In this document: piece after piece, positions 1-11,800 of the stretch
Numbering within the stretch: the stretch's first letter is position 1
How the letters are laid out: each line of letters begins with the position of its first letter
From: Elephas maximus indicus
Taxonomy: Eukaryota; Chordata; Mammalia; Proboscidea; Elephantidae
Length of the DNA stretch: 64,000 bases
Reading direction: 5' to 3'
Assembly: GCF_024166365.1 (NCBI RefSeq)
Contig: NC_064830.1
Span: forward strand, 94,418,968 to 94,482,967
Position numbers and translations under genes: made by a program
The notes under the pieces: model-generated
The model's database searches: none
The model's input: only the letters and a program-made list of their open reading frames with translations
What the model was told of the DNA's origin: nothing

Positions 1-145
1 TGGTCTTCCGCTCCCACCAAGGTCAGGGCCCTAAGCCAAGACCATGGGAGAGATGACTCAGATCTGGCTGGGCCCATCAGGGGGCTCTAGCTTAGGCTTC
101 TCTGCCAGTCTGGGCCTCACCTCACCCAATCTCCTTCTCCCCTAG

Positions 146-205
146 GTTGTACCTGAGTCTGGTCCTGGGTAACGTCAACGTGACACTCCTTAGCAAGCAG
201 GCTAA
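146..205 (+). CDS. TMEM120A: TMEM120A exon, residues 107-126
   Basis: Starts after a polypyrimidine-CCTAG acceptor with the last base of a glycine codon. Encodes [19 protein letters not shown] plus two bases of K126, then a GTAATT donor. Precedes the first membrane helix. Confidence 0.93.
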
Positions 206-1869
206 GTAATTTGTTATCATGGGCTGGGTCTCGTTTCTACTCCCCACCCCGCCTGAGCCCATTACACTCTGCTTTCTGGGGGCTGAGCTGTGGGGTCCAG
301 GGGCTGCCTTCCATGCTGCCTCCATGGCAACCACCAAAGCGTGCCTGGAGCAGGAATGTCCCTCCTCAAGTGGATGGGAGGGCAGGCCCCCGGCATCCAG
401 CCTGTCCCACGAGTCTGCCCACCCTCAGGTTTGCCTACAAGGACGAGTATGAGAAGTTTAAGCTCTACCTCACCATCATCCTTATCCTCATCTCCTTCAC
501 CTGCCGCTTCCTCCTCAACTCCAGGTGGGTGTCCCAGCTCGGGGCTACACCCTGTGCCTTCTCGAGGCTCTCTGGTGCCAACCCTCTGTACCCTGTCCCC
601 AGGGTGACAGATGCTGCCTTCAACTTCCTGCTGGTCTGGTATTACTGCACCCTGACCATCAGAGAGAGCATTCTGATCAACAACGGCTCCCGGTGAGCGA
701 GGGCAGAGCCAGACCCGCCAGCTCCTTCTGGGGTAGGGGGGGCGTCCCTGGAGCTACCCTAGAAAATGCAGGGGGAGGGAGTGCCAGAGGCCCTCTGTGA
801 GGCAGGAACTAGGCGGGGCAGTGTGTCCTTCCCCCTTCAGCCCCACTCCCCGTCCCCAAGGAGTGACAGTAGCTTCCTGATCCAGGATCAAAGGCTGGTG
901 GGTTTTCCATCACTACGTGTCTACGTTCCTGTCGGGAGTCATGCTGACATGGTGAGTGAGCGGCTGCCAGCAGGCAAGGCAGGAGCGGGGCGGGGAGAGA
1001 GCGGCTCCCGAGCTCCTCACACACGTCTCTATGTTCTGCCTCAGGCCCGATGGCCTCATGTACCAGAGGTTCCGGAACCAATTCCTGTCCTTCTCCATGT
1101 ACCAGAGTGAGTGTTGCAGAGTCCCAGCTCAGCTCTGGACTCGCCTGCGGGCAGGGGCAGGGGCAGGGGCAGAACTTCAGGTTCCAGGTGGTTCCTAACG
1201 CCTCGCGCCGTGCAGGCTTCGTGCAGTTCCTGCAGTATTACTACCAGAGTGGCTGCCTGTACCGCCTGCGGGCCCTGGGCGAGAGGCACACCATGGACCT
1301 CACTGTTGGTGAGTTGGCCTGGAACCGTGGCGGGGAGCTGGGAAGGTAGGAACTTCCCTTTGCTCCCACGTGGCGTCTCATCGTCCTTACTTCTCGGTGG
1401 TTTTGGGCCCTGACGCTTTCTCCCCCCAGAGGGCTTCCAATCCTGGATGTGGCGGGGCCTCACCTTCCTGCTGCCCTTTCTTTTCTTTGGACATGTAAGT
1501 GGCATCTGTGTGTCCCCGCCCATGTGCCTGTCCATCCCCTGAGCTGGCATTCAGCTGGTGCACGGACTGGGTTCTACAGACTAACGCCCCTCCTCCCCCC
1601 AGTTCTGGCAGCTTTTTAACGCACTGACCCTGTTTAACCTGGCCCGGGACCCTCAGTGCAAGGAGTGGCAGGTGAGCAGGGACTTCTGAGAAAGCAAGCG
1701 GGGAGGCCAGGCCAGACCAGGCCCCAGTCCTAACCCACTCCTCCCCTCTCCCCAGGTGCTCATGTGCGGCCTCCCCTTCCTCCTCCTCTTCCTCGGCAAT
1801 TTCTTCACCACCCTGCGGGTCGTGCACCAGAAGTTCCACAGTCAGTGGCATGGGAGCAAGAAAGAATGA
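146..1869 (+). CDS. TMEM120A: TMEM120A, 3' part (residues 107-343), nine exons
   Basis: Transmembrane protein 120A (TACAN/NET29, TMPIT family), a six-helix membrane protein of the nuclear envelope/ER. It binds coenzyme A in an ELOVL-like fold, is linked to adipocyte differentiation, and has a disputed role as a mechanosensitive channel. Exons 146-205, 429-524, 603-692, 886-951, 1045-1106, 1216-1308, 1430-1494, 1603-1671 and 1756-1869 join in one frame with GT-AG introns and give 237 residues to a TGA. That matches residues 107-343 of the 343-residue mammalian protein with no gap. The CoA-pocket tryptophan (W193 in GWWVFHHY) and neighbouring histidines are kept. The N-terminal coiled-coil exons lie before the window. 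I recognise it from near-identity to the remembered human protein. TMEM120B is less likely because of the residue match and the POR neighbour. Confidence 0.96.
429..524 (+). CDS. TMEM120A: TMEM120A exon, residues 126-158
   Basis: Begins [14 protein letters not shown] and runs into the hydrophobic stretch [15 protein letters not shown], the first transmembrane helix. Flanked by CAG acceptor and GTGGGT donor. Confidence 0.95.
603..692 (+). CDS. TMEM120A: TMEM120A exon, residues 158-188
   Basis: Encodes [19 protein letters not shown] followed by [10 protein letters not shown], the second membrane segment and its loop. Donor GTGAGC. Confidence 0.95.
886..951 (+). CDS. TMEM120A: TMEM120A exon, residues 188-210 (CoA-pocket region)
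   Basis: Encodes [20 protein letters not shown]. It contains W193 and H196/H197, the residues known to line the coenzyme A site in the solved structures. Donor GTGAGT. Confidence 0.95.
1045..1106 (+). CDS. TMEM120A: TMEM120A exon, residues 210-231
   Basis: Encodes [20 protein letters not shown] between a CAG acceptor and a GTGAGT donor. R219 replaces the lysine I recall in human, a conservative change. Confidence 0.95.
1216..1308 (+). CDS. TMEM120A: TMEM120A exon, residues 231-262
   Basis: Encodes [20 protein letters not shown] and then [10 protein letters not shown]. The splice phase matches the next exon (G|AG glutamate). Confidence 0.95.
1430..1494 (+). CDS. TMEM120A: TMEM120A exon, residues 262-283
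   Basis: Encodes [20 protein letters not shown] and H, a transmembrane helix. The exon ends on a codon boundary before a GTAAGT donor. Confidence 0.95.
1603..1671 (+). CDS. TMEM120A: TMEM120A exon, residues 284-306
   Basis: Encodes [20 protein letters not shown] and EWQ, 23 whole codons. The following 84-bp intron is the stretch copied into a POR intron near 4.2 kb. Confidence 0.95.
1756..1869 (+). CDS. TMEM120A: TMEM120A last coding exon, residues 307-343 and stop
   Basis: Encodes the last membrane helix ([20 protein letters not shown]) and a basic cytosolic tail ending GSKKE, then TGA. Parent of the decayed copy in the POR intron. Confidence 0.96.
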   Translation: MLMCGLPFLLLFLGNFFTTLRVVHQKFHSQWHGSKKE

Positions 1870-2120
1870 GGCTGGGCCTTCCCCTGCAGCCAGCATGTCT
1901 CCTGCAGCAGCTCCTGGCCCTAAGGGGTTGCTTCATTACGGGTTGTCTAAGGGGTGGGAGGTGCCCCTCGTGTAGGAGGGTCTCATTCGCTCTCCCCTGG
2001 GTTTTGTGGGCTCTGTGGGCCCTGAAGGCTACCCTGGAGAGGAAGACCTGGGTTTGTGCCCCAGCCCTCACAGGGAGCTGAAGGCCAGAGGTATCAATAA
2101 AGGAAGGTGGCACAGAGGTG
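1870..2120 (+). terminator. TMEM120A: TMEM120A 3' UTR and poly(A) signal
   Basis: A short 3' UTR of about 250 bp follows the stop. A canonical AATAAA lies at 2096-2101, so cleavage is expected near 2115-2125. The UTR is GC-rich and repeat-free. Confidence 0.85.
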
Positions 2121-2282
2121 GCTTGAGGTGCTTGTTCTGAGAGTAAGCGGGGCTTGGCCAGCTCTCTGTGCCGCCGCGGCACAGGTGAAACTCCTGGTCT
2201 TTGTGATCTGAGTTAAGTAGATCCAGATGGAGGCCCCCACCACCCCGCTCAAACAGTCTCAGGCAAATACAGAAAACAGAAC

Positions 2283-2671
2283 TTTATTCCAAGGGTCAGA
2301 GATTATTTAAAATTATTTACACTCACCGAAAATCATGTGAGGGGCCAGGCCCCAGCTCAGCCGAGAGAAGGGCCCCTTCTGTCTCAGCCACTGAGGGCCT
2401 GAGGCGTTCACAAGGTACGGGGCTGCCCACCCTTGGTCACGCACCATGGGGGGAGTTGCCTGGTGAAGGTGGGCCGCCGGTGAAGGCTGACTGGCCCAGC
2501 CTGGAGGGCTGAGGAGGGCACATCTTGGTCCAGGAGGAGTCTTTTGTCACTGAGCCTGCCTCCAGGGCCAAGTGGAAACCACCAGGAGACTGGTGGGAAG
2601 TAGTGGAAGTGATTACACTAGGGAAAGTCTATGGGGGTCTGGGGACAGGGCCAGAAGGGGGCTAGCAGCCC
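2283..2671 (-). terminator. POR: POR 3' UTR and poly(A) signal
   Basis: On the minus strand, AATAAA (TTTATT at 2283-2288) lies about 385 bases after the POR stop codon. Cleavage is expected near 2260-2270, leaving only about 150 bp to the end of the convergent TMEM120A transcript. No repeat is seen in the UTR. Confidence 0.85.
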
Positions 2672-2816
2672 CTAGCTCCACACGTCCAGGGAGTAGCGGC
2701 CTTTGGTCATCAGCTTCTTGATGTAGTCCACAGCCTGGGCGTGCTCCATGTCCCCAAGCTCGGCCACAATGTCATAGAAGGTGTTCTGCACGTCCCTCGC
2801 CATGTTCCGAGCATCC
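2672..2816 (-). CDS. POR: POR last coding exon, residues 631-678
   Basis: C-terminus of the NADPH domain: [20 protein letters not shown] at the start and GRYSLDVWS at the end, then TAG. Contains catalytic D675 and W677, which shields the FAD ring. Confidence 0.97.
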
Positions 2817-5800
2817 CTGGGGGCAGGAAGGAGGTGACACTGGGGGCTGGGAAAGGGGCCACCCCTGGGAGGAGGCAGGGCCTAGCCTCCTTCACACTCT
2901 CCCCCCTCACTCACCCACAGACGTAGATGTGGGCACCGCCTTTGTGGATCAGCTTCCACAGGTGTTCCTTGTCTCTCTTCAGTAAGTGCTGCACATAGAC
3001 CTGCAGGCAAGGGGCCAGGCTAGTGAGGGAGGGGCCTGGCCCCACCCTCCTGCCCCAGCAAGGCCTGCCCACCGCCTCACCTTGTGGGCCTGCTCCCGGG
3101 AGAAGGCCACATTGAGCTGGGTGAGGGCGCCATCCTTGTGGAACTGGGCCAGCTCCTCGCGGTACAGGTAGTCTTCATCAGACCGGCGGCAGCCGTAGTA
3201 GAGCAGCGTCTCCCCGACATCCTTACCTGGGGCAGCAGTGGCCAGATGAGTGTGGGACCCACGCTCTGTCCCCGCGCCCCTCCTGCCTGGGCCATGCACT
3301 CACCCTGCTGCTTCAGCCAGGCCCGCTCCTGGATGAAGCCTATGAAGGGGGCAATGCCAGTGCCAGGGCCCACCATGATAACAGGCGTGGTGGCCTTGAA
3401 GGGCAGGCGGAACTGGGACTTGCGCACGAACATGGGCACCAGAGGCCGGTGGCCGTTCTCCTCAACAGGCTCCTTGGCCCTCAGCCAGCTGGTGGCCACG
3501 CCCTTGTTGACTCGGCCAGACTTGGTCTCGTACTCCACAGCCACGGCACAGATGTGCACGGAGTTGGGGTGGACCTGGGGAGCGACAGGCGTGAGTGAAG
3601 AGCAGCCCCCCTTCCTCAGCATGCATAGGCCCCTTCCCACTCCCAGGCAGTCCAGCCTGTCACACCAAGCCTAGTCACAGAGCTGGTCCCTCAGGCGTCT
3701 CCACACTGTTCCCGGTGCCTAACCTCAAAGGCCCCTCTCCAAACAGCTTTCCTGATTGGCTGTCAGCACCAGGGCTGGAGAGGAGTTAGCAGTCTCCCAG
3801 TCCAGCCCTGCTGAAGACACAGGCCTCTAGTCCTGGGAGTCAGACTGGGCCTCCTGGGCAGAGCTGGCAACCGCCCCCACCTTGGAGGATGAGGCAATGG
3901 AGTAGTAGCGGGCCTGGAGCCGAGGCAGCAGCTCACACAGGTGGTCGATGGGGGGCCGCAGGGATGGGTAGTCCTGCAGGATCGCCAGAATATGCCTCCG
4001 GGCCTCCACCACCCAGCTCAGGTACAGCTCCTGGGAAGAAACACAACACATGCCTGTGAGAAATGGGAGGGTGAAGGAAGGGAGGGGACGTTTGCAATGG
4101 GACAGGCTGAAGCTGGGGCCTAAGGAGCTTGGAGAATGGCTGGGTGGAAGGTGAGCAGGGGGTTCTGGGAAAGCAAGCAGGAAGCCAGGCCGGGCCCCAG
4201 TCCTAACCACTCCTCCCCCCGCCCCCAGGTGCTCATGTGCTGGCTTCCCCCTTTCTCTTCCTTGGCAATTTCTTCATCACCATGCAGGTTGTGCACCAGA
4301 AATTCCCACACCGACCTAGGAGATTCTGGGTGGGGGATGATGACAGTCTGGAGGTGGGACGGGGGCGGCAGGTATACCTTGCCCTCGCCCGAGGAGGAGG
4401 CCATCTTGCGCAGTTGTTCCTGCTCACTGGGCTCTGAGGCGTACTGGGCCAGCTCATAGAGGACGTTGGTGCGGGGCGGGTTGGTGATATCCAGGTAGTA
4501 GGTGAGGGCCGTGCGGTAGGAGGTGGGGCAGGGGAAGGGGTGTTTCTTGTTGGACTCCTCTGCGGGGTAGGGGTGAAAGGCAAGATTTGGGGTATGTGGT
4601 GACCACCCAGGGGTGTGGGGGTGCTCTACAGGAAGGCAGGCCCTGCCGGCACTGGAAGCAGGGCTGGCGCTTCCTTGGCCCTGGGACCAGGGTCAGGCTT
4701 CGGCCAGGCCTTAAGCTTTAGGCTGGACCTAGTCTGTGTCCTGCCTGCCGGCCTGTGGGCAGGCCTAACCCTGTGGGGGCTCCCTGTCAGCCCAGCCCTC
4801 ACCAGCCCAACCCCACTGTCCTCCTCTTTACATGGTTCAGCCACACAAGTGCTCGGGTGCTCCCGATCCTAACAGTCAACAAGAGGGCCTTACTGACACC
4901 CCACCTCCACCCCAATCAGACTACAGCAGGGAGCAGAGCGGAGGCGGGACAGGGAGTAAAGCACAGAGCATGGCGGGGAGCAGGGCCAAGAACGAGCTCC
5001 ACACAGGTGGGTGACTGTGGACAAGGCACTCCCCCGGGGGTCCGTTTGTTCTGATGACAAGCGACCTGCTGCAGAACTGTTGAGGGCTGCTGAGAATGCA
5101 TGGAGGGCCTGGCCCAAGACGAGGCTCAGTGCTAAGGGGTTGGTTTAGTTTTTGGAGTCTATTTTCTATATATAAATAAATATATGACATTATATGTAGA
5201 CAGCGGATGATGGCGTTTCGCAAACAGACGCCTTGTACCCAGCACTCAGATCAAGAAGCAGGGTGTTCCTAACACCCCGGAGCCCTCTTGTGCCAGCCCA
5301 GAAACGAGGCTCTGGCCTTGTACCACCAGGACAGGGGTGTGGGAATCTTATTTGAAGCTACACTGCCTGGGGGAGACTGCTGCCTGCAACCCTCACTCTG
5401 AAGAGCTCTCGGGCAGGCATAAGGCCGCCCAGAGGGGCTCTGACTCTCCTGGGTGGGTGAGTGAGTGCCATGGCCTTCCCCAGCAAGATCCTGCCTCTGC
5501 TGGCACAAAGGCCATGCCCCTTACAGAGTGAACCAGACCCACATGGGTGCACACACATGCACACAACGCACGTGCACTCCCATCCACACCCACGGGGCAC
5601 CCACTCCTGGCACGACAGGTTCTGATATGAACCTGCCCCCTTTTCTGCTGTGCCTCTCGGGCTGGTTCTGGAACTGTTGAGAAGAAGCAGGCAAGCTGAG
5701 GTCGCGAAGGACAGAAGTGAGCAGGGACAGGAGCTGGGCCCCAGGTGGTGGCCAGTGGAAGTGCAGAGGAGCTCACAGCAAGAGGCGGAGGCTGGCAGCC

Positions 5801-8800
5801 ATCTCAGGCCCAGAGGGGAGAAGTGGGTGACCCTGATTCCCGGACTCACCATCGAGATTGTTCAGGGACATAATGACATTCAGGTCGGCACCCAGGATCT
5901 CACCAAGCTGGTTGACGAGGGTGGAGTCATTGGCTGGGTAAACAGCAACATGGTCCCCGGACTCATACCTAGAAAGAGAACTGAGGCTCAGGAGCAGGGG
6001 GTTGAGGGGCTGGCCAGCTCTGACCGGATCAGGAGGCCCAGAGAGAAGGCTGGAGGAGGTGGTGATGGCAGCAGGTACCTGATTTTGGAATCTGAGATGT
6101 CTAATTCCAAGTGCATGAGGTGCCGCTCAGTCCCCTGGTTCAGCTTCCGGTTGGTAGTAACTGTAGCCAAGAATGGATTCTTGGCATCAAAGGGACTGGG
6201 TGGGGAGAAGAGAAGCTCAGTGACCGGCTGGGTCTTTGTCTGAATCTCCCTATCCTCAAGGGACACTTCTGCCTCCACAAAACACAGGATATCTGAGAGG
6301 TTGGCCTGGGGTCCTCTGGGCCTCCAAGGGCCACACAGAAACATCACAATTACAGAAGGGCTCTCAACCCTACAAAGTGGGCAGAGCGAGGTCTCTACTA
6401 CAGATATGGAGCCGGAAGCTGGCCCCTAAAATATCTATAAGCTCCTCCATCCTCTCTCCCCACTGCTGCGCTGGATGCGAAGGACCAGGCCCCAGAGGAT
6501 GGAGCCACAAGATGGAAGGTGCCTGAGTCCCTGAATGACTTTGTGGAGCATAGCCTCCACTGCCACCCCACAGGCACTAGGCTATAACAGGAACAAGAAA
6601 GAACCTTTGCTCTGTAAATCACAGAAATGCTGGCGTTTTCTGCTGTGCCAGGGCTACAGCAAGGCTGACTGCAGCAGGGCTGGTAGCTGCGAGTCTCGGT
6701 GGTGCTGGTGCCAGGACTGTCCTGGGGTTGGCACCCACAGGCCAGTCTGGGCAATGCCCAGCAGGTAGCAAGGCAGGAGAGGAACACAATATTTTTGGAC
6801 AAAAACTCCAAATACTGCAGTAGATTTTAAGGGAATCTTTTGCCAAATATCAACCTAGTCCCAAAGCCTAAGTCATGTCCACGTGCAGGAACAGGTATGC
6901 AGTCTCTGCCCAGGATACGTACAAAGCAAAGCATCAAGGCAAATGAACAAACTGAGCAAATGCCAGTCTCCCAAAGGCTGTGCCTTCGGCTGGAGAGTAC
7001 CACCTGGACAAAGGTTGGGGCCCTGAGGACCCTGCTCTCTCCTAGGAACTCCCTCTGCCCTGGGCCCCGTGCCCTCCTGTGCACAGAGATGGCAATATAG
7101 GGGCCCCTCCCACCCATCCCTGGGCAAAGGTGGCGATAAGGAGGCTCCATGCATTGGGGTCTGGGAGGAAAGATCCTGGGGGTATACACAGGGGACTGCC
7201 AGCTGCTTGCCAGCCCCAGCTGCCTGAGACACAGGCACACCAAGGGCTGGCCTCCAGCAGGCTCGCTCTACTTACGGTTTCTGGTTCTCATAGCTCTTCA
7301 GGCGGCCTATCTCTCCCATGTACACCTTGGCTATGTCCATGTCTGTGTGGACCACAAGCTCATACTGGCGAATGCTGGAAAGGGGAGACCGAAGGTGAGG
7401 CCGGGTGCTGGGTAGGGCTAGGAGGCTGTAGAAAGGTTTTTTCTTCCCAAGAGAGGAGGAAGGCTGCCCTCAGGGAGTTAGGGTGTAGAGGAGACGATGC
7501 AGGCTGGAGGGGTGAGACCCCAGAATCCAGACATGAAAACCGAGGCAGGAGAGGACCCACAGCAGACACACGACGATCAGGGAGGTGGGAGAGAGCCAGG
7601 AGATGGAACGAGCTTAGGGCAGTCTGGAGTAAGAGCCCAGAAGAAAGTTGGGCAGGCCTGGGGTTCGGGTTAGGAAGCATGCTTCAAGGCGATTCTTCTC
7701 TCCTTGTCATTTTCAGGTAAAGCCCAAGCTCCTTAGCCTGGGACCTGACACCCGTCCGTGCCCCTGCCAATTCTGTGACAGCTTTTGCCACTGTCTTTCC
7801 TCATCACATCCCCACCCCACCAGCCAAGCTGCCCCCTGGGCTGGCTTCCCTCAGACACTTGCTCACCCACAGGCCTCCCACCCAGAGTGCAGGGCACACG
7901 CTCACCTAGACTCCTCTCCAGTGGCTTCCACCCCAAAGTGCTCGCACACGGCCGGCCAGAACTGCTCTCGCCATGTGATGAAATCCTCCTCCAAGCTGGG
8001 GAGAGGAGAGAGTGAGCCGGGCCTGGGTGAGCCGGGCTACAGCAGCAGGAGCCGGTGAGGGACCGGCTTCGTATGCCCACAGCCGGGGCACCGGGATGGC
8101 CTTCCAGCCTGCTTGGCCCCTCTCCCTCGCCCTCCACCAGAGCCCTAGGGCTCATTGCACTCTGGTCTGCCCAGTGGTGAGAAACCAAGGCATCTGGAGG
8201 GATCTAGAAGAGTGTCTATGCCAACCATGGAAGGTTTCTGTGTGGGCCGGGCAAGCTGGGAGAAGACACCAGAAAGCAAAATGGGTCACTTGGCAAAGGC
8301 TGTGGGCAGGCCGTATGCTCCTTCTTGTTGATTGTGTCACTGGGTTTCAGCAAGTTGACAGTGATGCCTTTATACTCCCTGTCATGTCCTATAGCCAACT
8401 CCCTTCTAGGACCTGAGAGGCTGGGGGGATGGATGGGGCAAGGACAAAGGGGAGAATGCACGGGGCTAGGGTCGAGGGCACTCACTTCCCGTCATCATCT
8501 CCCAACCCCAGCTCAAAGATGCGCCTTGCTCCCAGCTGCTCCAGCCGCTTGTCCACGTACTTGCCCATGGCATTAAAGTGCTCGTAGGTCTTGTTTCCGA
8601 GGCCAAACACCTGTGGGGATGGGGTGGTGGGGGGCAGTCTGAGACCAGGCCTCTAGCCTGACCGGCTGAGTCTGAGAAGGAGATTGCCTTCTCCGTAGTG
8701 CTGGCCAAGCTGCCAGGTGGTACCCGTGGGCCTCAGAACCTGCCAGGCAGTACCCATGGGCCTCAGAACCTGCCAGGCACCTTGTACTATGTCAGCAGCT

Positions 8801-11800
8801 GGACCATCTTTGGTCCCTAGAAGTGGCTTTGTTTAGGTGACCTGCAGCCCACAGGTTGTAGTATCTAGGCGTCTCCTCTAAGCCTCAACTGTACATGGTC
8901 AGCAGCGGGGTAGCTCAGCCTAGCTCGGCCAGCTGGTCACTTCAGCTCTCCTTGTCCAGCCATATCTCTTGGTCACCCTGACACACCTTTTCTGCCTTTG
9001 GTCTCTAGCCACAAATACCCCCTGGAACAAACTGGGGCTGTGACACCAGAGGAGAAGCTCTCTTAGTTGCTGGGGTCCAGGGCAGAAGAGGACCCCCAGA
9101 TACAGGAGTGTGGCCATGAGCAGCCTGGGGCGCCCACTCATGAGCTCCCTGTCAGGCTCTCAGCTTGCCGCCTCCTGTCCTGACACCTCTGCCTGCCCTA
9201 GCTGATCAGAACAGGTAAAGAGCTGGAGGACTCCCAGGGGAGGTGCAGCACATGCCATGGGCCTACAGGAAGCCAGTGGAGGAAAGACAGGGGTGACTCA
9301 CCGCATACTTGACCCCAGAGAGGTCCACATCAGCCTCCTGCAGCCAGTCGTAGAAGTCCTGGGCATTGTCGGTGGGGTCCCCCTCACCATAGGTCGCCAT
9401 GCAGAAAACTGCCAGGGAGTTCTCTATCTCGGCCAGGCTGCTCAGGTCGGCCTGGAGAGACAGAGGCAGGGACCGGCCGCTGACCATGATGGCGCCTGCC
9501 CTGCTCAGGTCTACCCCAGCCATGGGGTGCAGTTGCGTGAGCCCAGGCCTGCCCTCTGGCAGCTCATGACCAGGGATGTTCTGGGCACGGGGCGGGGTCG
9601 GAACGAGGGAACCATTCCATCTTTTTGGAAGGTGCAACAATGGGTCCGGGAGGGCTTCAGAGAGGAGGATGATGTTTGAGCCAGGTTAGATGGACAATTA
9701 GAAGTTTGTAAGGATCAAGGGGCGGTGGGTGCATTTCAAGAGCAGGCAGGGATAGCAATGGTGAGAGCTCGGCGTGTGGGCAGGGCAAAGGCAGAGAACA
9801 GGCTAGGTTCTGCCGCTTGCTGGCACTCAGGCCCTGAGAAAACCTTCATTCCACAAAGTCCCTGAGGCACAGCATGGCTGTGGATCCTACTAGAGCCTAA
9901 CCAATTGTTCATCCAATTTAAAAACCCATGTCTAGAGCTGGGTGGGTGGTGGTGTCTGCCACCAAGACCCCCAGGGCAGGGGAGGTGAGCAGGCGGGGAC
10001 GACAGGCTTGGTATGGGAGATGGAGTGGCATGTGCAGGAGGCAGCTGGCTCAGCAGAGAGCTGGTTTGAGGACAGGATGTCTGGCGTGTCCTTCAGTTAC
10101 CCCAGGCAATGACTGGCAATGACCTCCATCAGAGCAGAGTGGGAAGGCAAACCCTGGGGCTTCTTTCCACACCACCTGCTCCCTGCCACCCCTTCTCCTC
10201 CTGGGCACCTAAGGGTCAGCTCCCTCTTTCCTGACCACTGCTGCCATCTGGAACCACCAGCCTGGCTGCCACTCCCTTCGTCCTCCTGAGCCAGAAGCAG
10301 GCAGGTGGCCTGCCTTAAGTTTCCTTCACTTTGGATAGCCACATCCACATGAGGGGAAGGGCAGAGGGCACCAATGCCAGGATGGAGAATGGGCAGGGTG
10401 TGCCTGGGGGTTGTAAGGAGCAAGCCTGCCCCCACAGCCCTCAGATCAAGGCTAAGGGGGTGATGGAGGCCAGGTGAAGCAGGGACCAGGACACCAGGGC
10501 TTGGTTCTGTAGACAGTCCTGTAGGGCCCAAAGGGGAGAGCAGCTGCCTCATTTCAAGCAAAACTGAAGAATTCTCAGAGGCCATCCAGTCCAATGCCTT
10601 ATTTGTAGGCGAGGAAGGAGGCACACATGCGGCGGGAATTTGCCCAGGGTCATGTAGGCAGTCAGGGCAGAGTGGGCTTAGGCCCTAGATCCCCTGACTC
10701 CCAATCTGGTTCCCTTTCCACTGCATTTTGGGGGTGGGGGTGTGGGAGGCATAGATCCTCTCCGACCTTCTAAGACTCTTTAATTTTTCAAGCCTCACTC
10801 AATCCTACAACTGCCCAGAACCTGGTAAAGTCCACAGCGTGGAGAACACCAAGGCTGGGTGTGAGCAGTACTGGAGGCAGACACATGTGGGCTCATCTCC
10901 AGGCTTGCTGGACCTGGACGAGAAGTTCTTAATGCCCTTAAACTTGATACCACTTGTCTGTTAGAACAAATGAAAAGAGACACCCATTCCTGTTTACTCC
11001 TTTGGCTAACTTAAGCCCTTTAAGCCCCTCCTATGATCCAGAGATGAATAGCTTAATGCTTTAACTCTGACTGGAAGAGGTATGAGGAGGGGGCCAGAGT
11101 GTCTGGGGTAGCTTACCAGGTCATACTCCTCAGGGTCTGCTGCCATGCCTCGCATCCCATAGCGGTGGGCGTCTTTGGATAGGCGGTTGGCAAATTCCTC
11201 GGCGGTCCCCGTCTGGGAGCCATAGAACACGATGATGTTCCTCCCCTATGAAAGGCCAGACGCAAGCTTGTGAGGAGCCCAAGGAACCACGGGCTTCACC
11301 AGAGGCTCCAACGGACACCACTGGGCTGGGTCAGGTGGACAGGGCCCTCCCAAGAGCGTCCTCTTTTCTTCCAGGCTTAAAGTTCTTTCTAAAGCATTGC
11401 TGGGGCTAGCATCTTACTGCACAGCCAGCTGGAGTCCTCAAGGTAATCTTATACATGCAGCTGTTCAAGGTAACACTTTTGACATGTTTTTTAATAACGG
11501 GAAAAAACACATAACGTTAAGTAAAAAGAAAGTAACCAAACAGTATGTATACTGTATACTATAATCCAGTTATATATATATTTTGTTTACAAATACACAT
11601 GAACAAAGAAAAAATGGCAAGAAATATACCAAGAGTCTCTAAATGGGGAATTATGGGTGAGTTTTTTCAAAATCAGTTTTTGGTTGATTATAAACGTAAT
11701 ACATGTTCACTATAAAAGATTATGGCAACAGGGAAAGGTATTATGCATTGGCTCACATGATCTGCATTCTGCCCTCCTTCTACTATGCCTTCTATAAAAT

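Noticed and set aside
211-696. A 161-codon frame and several overlapping frames over TMEM120A
   Set aside because: They read through introns and are shadows of the true exons at 429-524 and 603-692.
3077-3674. Frames of 187 and 196 codons overlapping POR exons
   Set aside because: One is the real POR exon extended into introns; the opposite-strand one is its antisense shadow.
5358-5852. A 164-codon minus-strand frame in a POR intron
   Set aside because: No homology, rich in chance cysteine and serine, no splice support; GC-rich introns produce such frames.
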